From assembly GCA_026119935.1 (NCBI GenBank), contig JALRMH010000002.1, positions 620,001 to 684,000 on the forward strand: a stretch of 64,000 nucleotides of DNA, in the 5' to 3' direction. Source of the stretch: Endothia cerciana (taxonomy: Eukaryota; Ascomycota; Sordariomycetes; Diaporthales; Cryphonectriaceae). Below are positions 55,141 to 64,000 of this stretch, one piece after another. Below the pieces are notes generated by a model. That model saw nothing but the letters and a program-made list of their open reading frames with translations. It had not been told where the DNA came from and ran no database searches. The position numbers were made by a program, and so were the translations under genes. Numbering within the stretch: the first letter of the stretch is position 1; every line of letters starts with the position of its first letter.

Positions 55141-57705
55141 ATTGACGGTCTCGATACGCGACGTGAAGAGGAAAAGAAGGGAGGGGGGCGGGGTGTTGGG
55201 TAGTGTGGTGGTTGTGGTGGTTGTGGTGGCAGAGAGGTGGTGGGAGGTTGTTTGGCCGTTGGAGGTTTGTAGTTTGGCTGCCGGCCAGGAAAATCGTCGC
55301 GGGCCTGCAGCCTCGCCGGAGGGCAGGGGTAGCGCTGGGCTGGCAGCTGGGTGGGCACGTGGGGTGGCCCTGAGCGCCCTGTGAGTGGACCCCCCAAGCC
55401 TCAGCCGCCTGCAGGTCGGCCTCGTCTTTGCAGCTCTCACTTTTCTTTGATCCGACCGCTTGCATGAGCAACCTCCAGATCCCCACCCAAACACCACACA
55501 ACACAGAACCCGACGGGTCCTTGACTCCTGCGGGGCGCAGGGCAGAATGTCTCGACTACCGAACAGGCTCCATTCAGCCTTTGGTGCATGTGGCCACTCT
55601 GCTGACAAGGAAAGAAACTCTACCTCGTCGAGCTGGCTGCACCTCCGTCTTCTTGCTACCGCGCATCGTGGACCACGGGGCACTTCATGTCTATCCACAA
55701 CAGGACCACCCTCGGACTGACTACCACGGTCTGGGACACGACCACCTTGGTTGGTTTCCTGTACTGGGCGAGATCCCAAAAACACGTCTTCAAGACCTGT
55801 CTGGTCCCACGGCCACCGACGCATGACCATGCCCTCTCTGTCCTCGCTCCGCCGCACTTTGCCAGGCTCAGACTGCCCATCTCAGACTGCCCAAGGCTTT
55901 GATCAGCCTGAGGGCAACTACCTCCGTTCCGCGTTCAGACAGACCTGAGGCCAAGATGCCTGGGCCGACTTCTTCCCTCTTAGCCAGTCGCTGGGGGACC
56001 CCATCGACGGACTTGGCCCTTCTTCACACTGTCAAGCGAATGAAGTCGTTCTAAGCATGCTCTTAAGGATCTCACTGAGCCACGCCTCCTACGTTACTAC
56101 TGCTCGAGGGACGCTGAGCGATTGCTTCCCGCGGACTCTACTTGATCCCCAGCACGAAGTCGTCGCTTGAGCCTTTTCTTTCTCGGTTCTTCTTCCTTCC
56201 CTTTTTCTTCGTTCAGATACAAATACACCTACTACCACATACAAGACATGTGCTCGTCTGTCTCGAGCTTGCGTCTATGATGACGGATTCACCTCCCCGA
56301 CCAGACCCTGCGTTGGAACCTGACCCGCCTGCTGTGATGATAACAACAGGGATGAGCCTTTCCCAACTCTTGACCCTCGCGTTTCCGAGCGGAAGCAGAG
56401 CGGATATGACAACACCCGCAAAGAACAGAGATCTGAGCAGGCATCCTTCATCCCTCCCCCCACTCCTTCCCACCACCCCTCCCCTTTGTTCCCCTGGCTC
56501 CCCCCGGAACGACGCCTCGATTGCAATGACGACAACCAGCACAAGACCAGAGGCCCTCAAAGGGTCCACCACCATCATCCCAAGCGCTGACGACGGCGGG
56601 CCCACGGCCGGTGACGGTATAAAATATATAGTTTTCAATCGGAGCGGGTCGGGGCGTCCTCGTGTGTTTCCGGGTTGTCTCGTCCGGCGGAAAAGGTTGG
56701 GGTTCTGTTTGGGAGAAGGGGGGTTGATGAACCAGATTGACAGAGAAATGTGAGCCCGGTGATGACTCCAGAGGTCCAAAAAGCCAAATTTGCAGGCAGC
56801 AGAAGCCGCGCCCTCCTCGCTCCCGGCGAGAGGGCGATCCCCGGCGACGGTTGTCCTTGAGAACCTGAGAGAGCTAATCTGAGGGCATCCTCTTTCACCC
56901 CCCGCCCCTCTTTTTTTTTCTTTTTCTTTTCTTTCTTCTTCATACACGTCATCTCCACGGTCATCCTAGTTCTGCTTGTCCCCGTCTCTTTCGTCCAAGG
57001 AAAGTTCCGCGCCTTGTCAGCCGAGGGATCTCGACTCAAGTCATCAGCGTGGTTTGGGGGAGGGGCAGGAAGAGGACGGCGATACTGTGACTTCTAGGCA
57101 GCGGGTAGAGAGAGAGAGAGAGAGAGAGAGAGCACAAGTTGGAAAGATTCTCATTGTGATCCTATTCAAGCGCTTGATAACAACAGCGAAGGTTGCGTAT
57201 AGATGATGATATACCAAGGTGCAGGAGCGGCGTGGGGGCGTGCTCTGCGAGGAATGCTTGCATCGGAACGGCGGACATTCTCCCGCACAGATAGGTGGAG
57301 ACGATCGAATGTCGAGGCATAAGGTCGTATACATAGAAGGCCAACTCTATGGGACAGCGGGCCGGGTGAGGCAAGGCTTCATTCGATTGCACGGGATGGC
57401 GACATCTAGAAGATGAAGCAGCTCGGAAGCGGTGGATGCGGCGGGAATACGACGGATGTCATCAAAATGCTCATTTATTGATCCCGTAGACTTTTAAAAC
57501 CCAGGCCCCGTCCCAGAAGAGCCAATCCCCTATGTACTGTACATTGCGCGAGTGATGTAGCCCTGCCAGATCTGCCTCCCGATCCAGGCTCCCAGGAAAT
57601 CTGCCACTTCTGCCGTGGTCAAGAGATCATCACTCGTCTGTCCCCCACACAACCCCCCCCCCCCTTCCCAATATGCGCGCGCCCGCCTCCTGGGCAGACC
57701 GCCGT
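55141..57705. other. Long spacer
   Basis: About 2.6 kb with TGGTTG-type repeats near 55205-55240, T9 near 56912, a GA run (57109-57134) and C12 near 57653. ORFs such as 56142-56753 and its antisense partners have low-complexity composition and no motifs. It should include the ISY1 promoter and the WBP1 3' flank. Confidence 0.5.
57109..57134. repeat. (GA)n microsatellite
   Basis: Thirteen GA units in the spacer downstream of WBP1. Confidence 0.9.
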
Positions 57706-59266
57706 CTACTGCGTCTTCTTGGCGGCGTCAGCCTGCCTCTGGGGCTTGTTAAACAGCCAGAGGGCAACGAAGACGAGCCAGCCGCCACAGGTGACACCGA
57801 TGCTCGTGAGGTACGGCCAGGCGGCGTGGATCTCGTATGAGGCGTCGAACTCGTCATGGGCCAGGTGCCGGACCGTCACCGTGCGCTTCTCCTCGACGTT
57901 GGTCAGGAAGGGCCGCTTGTAGTTGGTCATGAAGTTGAAGACGCCGTGCTGGTCGGGGACCTTGAACGAGACGCTGTAGCTCCCGTCCTCGGCCGGCTGG
58001 AGCTCGAGGCGGTGGAAGGGGGAGAGCATGCTGAACTCGAGCTGCAGCTCGTCCTGCTCGGGGACCTCGAAGTTGACCCAGTGGTCCCAGGCCCACTCAG
58101 AGATGGAGATGGTGTAGGTCTGCCGGATGCACTGTCAGCCACTCGTCCGAGCCGCGCAGGGCGCACGCAGGACTTACCGCGTCCGAGCTGACCCGGTAGA
58201 TACCAGGGTTGGAAACGTTAGGGGTGAGGGCCGAGCGGTGCTCGACGGAGTCGACGCGCAGGTGCCCAACCTCGTGGAATGTCCACCCGCTGATGCGCCT
58301 GGCGAACTCCCCATTCGACGTCTTGACAGCCTCCTTGTCGCCGGGGCGCTTGACCTTGGCGTCCACCCACTTGTCCTGGAGCATCTCGGCGGACCCCACG
58401 ACGGAGAAGCGGGCCGAATTGCGCGCCTGGGCGACAGACACCAGGGCCAGCTGCTCGCCGGCGGCGAACACCTCATCGAAGACCTCGGACTGCTCCTTCG
58501 GGTTGTAGATGTAGGCGGTCCGGGGCGCCTTGAGGACGGGCGTCAGCTGGGGGCCGTCGCCGAGGGTGTGTCCGACGCCGCGGGGGAATGCGATCACGGC
58601 GTCCTTTTCATCGCTGCCAAAGTAGTTCTTGGTGCCGGGCCTGTACTGGGCGGGCGTCTGCAGGAGGACAACGTCGTGGCTGTCGGCGGCGCTGGACGCG
58701 TCGTAGCTGAAATGGTCGACCACGAGACCTGTCCGCTCGGCGGGGATGTGGATGTCAAGTTCGAGAAGGGCTGCGTTCAGGGCGGAAGGAACCGTATGTG
58801 TGGAGCTCAGGGAGACCATGATGTTGCCGCCGGCGTTGAGGAAGTCAAGGAGTAGCTTGGCCGTCAGGTTAGGGCCCAGACCTGGAACACACACAGCGCG
58901 GTCAGTCTCGTGGTGAAGCCCTGGCCATATGAGCCATGGCGGTTTTCGTACCCTTAGCCTTCACGGGGAAGAAGATAATGTGGTCATAGTTCCTCTCGCC
59001 CAGGTCCTCCAACTTCAGGTTCTCCTGTTTGGGAGTCGCATGGCTGATCTTGTAGCCTCGGCCTGCACAGAAGTCAAATTAGCAATTGTGTGACAGGATG
59101 GGGTTCGAGGGCCGTCTTTCATACCCTCGAGATCTCCTATGAACTTGGAGTAGAGCTTCTGGTCCTCGACGTCTTCCCAGATGGTCAGGAGACGGTCGCC
59201 GGTAGCACTGAGGGCTTGCGCAACAGCTGCCAGGAACAGCAGCAGGCACGACACGACAAACTTCAT
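57706..59266 (-). CDS. WBP1: Oligosaccharyltransferase subunit Wbp1/OST48
   Basis: Four exons on the minus strand, 59266-59125, 59062-58952, 58881-58178 and 58119-57706, give 456 residues. There is a signal peptide (MKFVVSCLLLFLAAVAQALS), the N-terminal GIFT-like domain (LEDLGERNYDHIIFFPVKAKG; FLNAGGNIMVSLSS), and VGSAEMLQDKW, typical of OST48. The C-terminus has the EFDASYEIHAAWPY block, one membrane helix (IGVTCGGWLVFVALWLF) and ends KKTQ, a KKxx ER-retrieval signal. The protein is an essential subunit of the complex that transfers the lipid-linked glycan to Asn-X-Ser/Thr in the ER lumen. It is divergent from the complex I gene at 59861, with about 600 bp between the starts. Confidence 0.96.
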
Positions 59267-59860
59267 CTTGGAACAACCAGCCGGTGTGGTCAGGAAGAGG
59301 AGACAAGAAAAAACAAGAAAAGAAAAAGGATAGGGAGGACGGCAGCAATTACTTGCTTCACATGTGGCAGCAGCTTGTCTGTTGATCGCTCAGCTGCTGT
59401 TTGGATTGTCCTGCGCCGTTTACCAGAAAGTCGATGAAAGTGCTGTTCAGTTCAAGTTAGTTAGGTACTGGACAGCTCTGGATACGTAGGCCTTTGCTAA
59501 GACCTGCCCGTGGGGGGGGGGCCTTCACAGGTAGACCCCTGGCCTGCTGCCACGGGCTGCGTGGCCTTCTTGCGCCAGCGCCAACAGGGGGTGCCCCTGT
59601 ATATCAGCACGGGCCACCTGCACAAGGGTCCGACGGCAGTGCGTCATTACATAATCCAGAGCAACCAATGAGCACCAGTCCCATCCGACTGACCTCTCTG
59701 ACTTCACCTTGTCGAGAGCTCTGCCGAGATCCAAGTCGAGGAGAGGGCATCGAACCCCCCCCCAATTGAACCCACACGTGTGAGTTGCAGCCCCATGCCG
59801 CCTTTCGGTGTATCGACGGGTGATCTGACCCCCCTTTGACACACAGAGAGACACACCACA
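59267..59860. promoter_or_regulatory. Shared divergent promoter region of WBP1 and the complex I 9.5 kDa gene
   Basis: The start codons are 594 bp apart and point away from each other. The region has a G9 tract near 59512 and purine-rich sequence near the WBP1 start. No TATA box stands out. Co-regulation is possible but not shown. Confidence 0.4.
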
Positions 59861-60174
59861 ATGTCCGGCCGAGCACCCCTCTTCTGGCAGCAGCCCCTCC
59901 GCTACTGGCGCTGGGCATCGCGGGAGCGCCCTGCCCTCTTCTGGTCCTGCGTGATAGGAGGCACCGGCCCCGTCATGCTGGCCGCCGTGCCGCCCATCAG
60001 ACACCGCCTGGGAGACCCCGACGCAGCGCCCATCCCTACTACATATCCAAGTACGGCGCTTCTTCCCTTTCCCAGGCCCGCCGGCCCTCCCGGTCCCACG
60101 TGCTGACCGTAGCTCCAGTCCCTTCAGGCCCGAGGAAGACGTTGAGTGGATACGGCGACGACACCGAGCAATGA
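59861..60174 (+). CDS. nuo9.5: NADH:ubiquinone oxidoreductase 9.5 kDa subunit (NDUFA3-like)
   Basis: Two exons, 59861-60050 and 60119-60174, encode 81 residues. The sequence begins with FWQQPLRYWRWASRERPALFW, has one membrane helix (about 27-48, ending VPPIRHRLGD) and the tail TYPIPSGPRKTLSGYGDD created across the intron. This matches the fungal NI9M family, an accessory subunit of complex I in the mitochondrial inner membrane. Length and the absence of a cleavable presequence agree with the family. Reading through the intron gives an unrelated end, which supports the splice. Confidence 0.93.
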
Positions 60175-61390
60175 CCTGTGGAATGATACCAGAGACGGAG
60201 GAAGGTGGGCGCACAAAAATGAGTACGTGACCGAGGGACGCCTTGCCAGTCAGGTCGGGCGGCAAGGGAGAAAGGCTCAAGGGGGGGGCGGGGCTGGTTT
60301 AACTGTACATAGGGGGCGTTGGGGTTCTGAATCGACGACGTTCAAGATCAAGCTTTCTCGGACCTGATCGAGTGTTGTTCCGGAGACAGCAGCGGGACCA
60401 ATTGGTCAATTCGAGCCTAGGCACAACCAGCTGGATGGTCGAATATTTCCATGGCCACTAACGGCCATCACAGGATTTCAGGGGCTCGAAGGCCGGGAAA
60501 AGAGCCATGCAGAGTCTGCTTGACCGTGACTGTATCAGAATTGAAAGAACGGGACTCAAGGTCAGCCGCGGTCCGTCTCGAGGGGATCACACGACAGGGT
60601 TGAAACCTGGCACGCCTCGGTCGAGCCCTCTGCTGTAGCTCAAGATTCGGACGTAAGATGGAAAACAAGGCCATGGGCATCAGAGTCGTCCTGTGCTCAA
60701 CCTAAAGGAGCCTATCTCCCCGCTGAGCCCGTCTCTCCCCTTCATGCAGCTGCTGATATGCCAGGTTGACCATGAGTTCCACACCACAGGCCAGGCCCAA
60801 CCGTCAGTCAAGTCATGCGTAGGCCAAGATATGCAACGATGCCACAGCAGTGTACTATGACGAGCTCACCTCATCTCCATAGGCAAGTGATTTCTTGAGG
60901 ACACTCGCCGATCCGATCGAGACGAGGCTGTCCTACCCCGCAGCCTTGCGTCTTTGAATTCCGGGTGTCCCAGTGAGGTACACCACTGTAGACGGAACGT
61001 GCAGCTCGCCTTCATTTCGCGAGAAGGACGGGTAGGCAGACCGTCACGCCCACTCGACGCATTCCGATATGCATCGGCCCCACAGACAGAATGACCTTGG
61101 AGTTTGTGGTTGGCTCTAAAACATTTTATTCTCTATCCTTCCGCCCACAGTGCCTCCCCAAGTCTCCTCTATCTCCCGCAAAGCATTATACCAACCCTTG
61201 TAATGCAAAACGCTGAGGACTTTTCTCTTATACCAACGACAGAAAATGCGCGCTACAAAAATCAAATCCCAGGCACCTGTGTTTCTCGCTCCGCGCCACG
61301 CTTCTACTTTCATCCAGTCATCGCGATACCCATTCCATCCCTGCTGCCTTAGATGTTGACGAATGATTCCGAGGAAGAGCACGAGCGCCT
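60175..61390. other. Intergenic region between convergent genes
   Basis: 3' flanks of the complex I gene (plus) and the BEACH gene (minus). No gene or RNA was recognised. Confidence 0.5.
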
Positions 61391-64000
61391 CTAGCGCTGC
61401 TCTCTCTGTACAAGGTTCCATTCGTACTGTTGATGTAGTGGGTTAGCTCAAGTCCATGCCGAGCACTTCAGGAAGCCGAGGGGAGAACAAAACTTACCAC
61501 CCTGCCATCCTCATCCCCCGTATACACCACTCCTGGCATAGGCGTGACGCACGTAATCGGCGCGTCGATATTCGCTTTCGTTTCGCTCTTGACATCGACA
61601 TGGTCCAGCCGCCTGAGCGGATCCAGCACCCACTTCCCGTCGCCCTTTCTCACCATCCTCCTCCAGACGTTTACCCTACCACGCCTGTGGCCCGTGAATA
61701 CGAGGAAGTTTTCAAGCCACTCGTTCCCATGTCCCTCGTAGAATGCGCATGAGTGCACGTAGTCATCCTGCCCTTCGCCCCCACAAACGTTCTGTTCAAG
61801 GAGCAGCTCGCCGTTGAGCGTGAAGAGAAGGACATTAGGACCTGAGCACAGCATGATCTCGCCCGAGACGTCGTTGATACGTGCGCATTCCACCGGTCGG
61901 GTCACGGGCAGCTTACGGATGAACTCGAGGCGATTGAGATCCCAGAGAAAGGCGGTGCCATCTTGCGAGACGGTGAGAAATGTGCTGAATGCCTTAGACA
62001 CGGCGATGACGTTAACAGGAGTCTTGTGTCCAAATAGCGACAGACGCGGTAACAGCTCGACATTTCTCCCGGAAGGTATTTTGACCGTGTAGACTGACAC
62101 GACGCTGTCGTCGCCAGCGGTGATAAGCGTCTTAGAGTCCGCAAAGGCGACGCAGGAGATCTGGCCCTGGTGGAGATTCTCGAGCAGTCCAATTGGCTTG
62201 CGATTATCGCTGAGGAAGAAGCGAATGCTGTTGTCTGCGAAGCCCCACTCTAGAAACTTATCGTAATACGGTGGCATATTGACCCTAAAGGGCGAGGCGC
62301 AAAGCAGACGATCTAACTTAGGCGCGTAGATGATGCTGGCCACCCGCTCATGGCTCTCAAGCAAGGGGTACGTGACCCTCGTCAAGGCTTGGACGCCGGT
62401 ATCGAGCCGCCTGGGTGGCGTGTTGACGTAGTCACGGGCCGCGTGTGGCTTGGAGAACACCTGATGAGGCGTCTGTCCGAAGTTATGAATGATGTTTGTG
62501 GTGATCGCTCGCTCATTTTCGTCTACGAGACTGTCCAAATCAATGGCACCGTGATAAGATAGGTGGTGGAAGACGTTCAGATTGTCCACAGCAGCTTCGC
62601 CTCTCTGCTTGAACCCGAAGACCAAGTCGATCCAGTGGTGGAGTCTCTGCGTCACGTACGGGCTCTCGAGTGCTTCTCGGTTTTTCTGGATAAAGATCTT
62701 TGGGTCGCCCTTGGCCCAGGCTGGGAGGATGACATTATCAACCTTTCCAGCATTGCCTTGACGCTCGCCAAAGTCGTACCCATTCAGATTGGTGAGGAAG
62801 TCGGGCAGATAAAAGAATTCCGGAATAAGCTCTCTGACGTCTGTACCGGTGTCCCTCGATGATGACTTCCATGCGCCCTCGATGGAATAGAACAATCTGT
62901 CCGGGTGGTCAAAGGATCCGCCCTGAAGCAGTATGTAAGATTGCACGAAGGGTGGCAGCCGGATCAGGTAGGACGCAACTACCATGGCAGACGAGTAGTG
63001 AGTTCCATAGTGAAACGGAGTCTCGCCCACTTCCATCAGGTTGCTGTACCTCATCATGTAGTCGGTTTGTCGGGAAACAGTCTGTGCACCTATTGGCTTC
63101 GACAGGTCACGGAACGAGGCCGGGTTGGTCAAGTCGAGTTCCTCGCTGGTGTAGTCGGCGAGAACCCAAGGGAAGACCGGATATTGCGTCAGATCGTTGA
63201 AGGTCCTACCGGCCATCGTGTTGACAAGCATAAGATAATGGAAGTTCGAGATCTCTCCCCTCTGCCATCTTCTCATGATGGGATTCCACGGAGAAGCGTT
63301 GAAGATGGACCCAAATTTGGAGCCAAAGGACTGCGGCGCCTCGTCGAAGACCTTGATGGCCTCTAGCCTCCACGCATCCTCAGGATTGGGCAGCGACTTC
63401 GGGTCTGACGTATGAGGCGTCTTGTTTAATAGTCTCGCAAAGACCTCGTCCCGGATGCCGGGAGTGAGTGCAGTCATCAGGTAGCTCCGGCCATCCGTGA
63501 AGAATATCTCAATAGCAACGTCTCGGAACAGGAAGCGGCGCTTAGAAATACTAATCACGTCGTGCCACCTCCAGCTGCGAGATTGTTGCTCACTGCCCTT
63601 CTGCGCCTTGGGCTTCTCGGCTCCTTTGCTGCCAGTGATGATTTGGGAGTATGGGTCACGTTCTTCCGGCGGAGCTTGCCAGACGTTAATGATTTCGCCG
63701 TCGGCACTGCGGAAAACATTGTCCATGAGGTACAGCGCTTCCTTGCCGATGATGAGGATACCTTCGCAAGCCTCGAGACCAATGATGCGGGAAATGTTGT
63801 AGACGCTCTGTACCGTGTCACCCAGTTCAAGGCGCCTCATGACTTTTCTGTTCTTGTCTTCGAAGGCGTCGTCACCCCCGGGCTCGTTCATGTCCTCAAT
63901 CATCTCAAAATCATCCTCTGGCGCGACAGTCGAACCCGTTGGCTGCTCCATCTGACCTGGCTCGCCAGTTATGGCGGTAGCTGTGCCTTGAGCGCCGGGA
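61391..64000 (-). CDS. BPH1: BEACH-WD40 protein, C-terminal part (5' end beyond window)
   Basis: On the minus strand the frame is open to the right window edge, so the N-terminal part is missing; the apparent start at 63951 is internal. In order: a PH-like domain (about 63800-63400; EGILIIGKEALYLMDNVF and RRFLFRDVAIEIFF), a BEACH domain (about 63300-62450; RRWQRGEISNFHYLMLVNTM, FPWVLADY, PFHYGTHYSS, HWIDLVFGFKQRG), and WD40 repeats to the end. The terminal intron 61497-61427 (GTAAGT, GCTAAC, CAACAG) adds a 36-nt last exon ending VYEWNLVQREQR; reading through instead gives VSFVLPSAS and a stop at 61468. BEACH proteins act in vesicle and lysosome/vacuole trafficking and cell-wall sorting. Yeast Bph1 is the closest named relative by architecture. 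Confidence 0.93.

Noticed and set aside
56142..56753. 203-codon ORF downstream of ISY1
   Set aside because: Low-complexity Pro/Ser-rich translation with an equally long antisense ORF, no motif, no leader features.

Overview
The window is nuclear DNA of a filamentous ascomycete (Pezizomycotina, most likely a Sordariomycete). The evidence is genes split by short introns (about 50-120 nt) with GT...GCTAAC...AG signals, fungal gene families (GATA regulator, complex I 9.5 kDa subunit, GH51/GH35 secreted glycosidases, a highly reducing polyketide synthase relic, yapsin-like protease), and GC-rich coding DNA separated by long microsatellite- and homopolymer-rich spacers. Exon borders below were worked out by hand from frame, splice signals and family motifs.

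Left part, 1-15 kb. It opens with the 3' end of an ATR/Mec1-type checkpoint kinase, then a PARP-type zinc-finger protein with a basic repetitive tail and an unrecognised single-exon gene. A decay-rich stretch follows: a Tc1/mariner transposase relic, an intact amidohydrolase, a relic of the 3' end (ER-KR-ACP) of a highly reducing PKS starting 15 nt after the amidohydrolase stop, a yapsin-like aspartic protease, and a small frameshifted gene with two copies of a DGLxxDxxPDxRV motif.

Centre, 15-30 kb. A GH51 alpha-L-arabinofuranosidase and a GH35 beta-galactosidase lie in tandem, both secreted, a plausible plant arabinogalactan/pectin side-chain degrading pair. The GH35 gene needs a 5-nt microexon and carries a 20-codon serine run. 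After a 3.9-kb spacer come two Ser/Thr-rich secretory-pathway proteins: a mucin-like single-pass membrane protein and a small four-cysteine protein.

Right part, 30-64 kb. This is mostly housekeeping: a very large coiled-coil protein (at least 2350 residues, start codon unresolved), cytosolic tyrosyl-tRNA synthetase, a Nudix hydrolase, a dienelactone hydrolase family protein with a probable mitochondrial presequence, a secreted metallophosphoesterase/5'-nucleotidase-like enzyme, a GATA-finger protein with an unusually short zinc loop, splicing factor Isy1, the Wbp1/OST48 subunit of oligosaccharyltransferase, the complex I 9.5 kDa subunit, and the C-terminal part of a BEACH-WD40 protein running off the right edge. 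A frameshifted zincin metalloprotease relic (HEFGHVVGMRH) lies near 48 kb. No convincing tRNA, rRNA or CRISPR was seen, and I found no clear new multi-gene system. The most unusual items are the degraded genes, the ATG-less 5' end of the coiled-coil gene, the microexon, the short GATA finger and the dual-start hydrolase.
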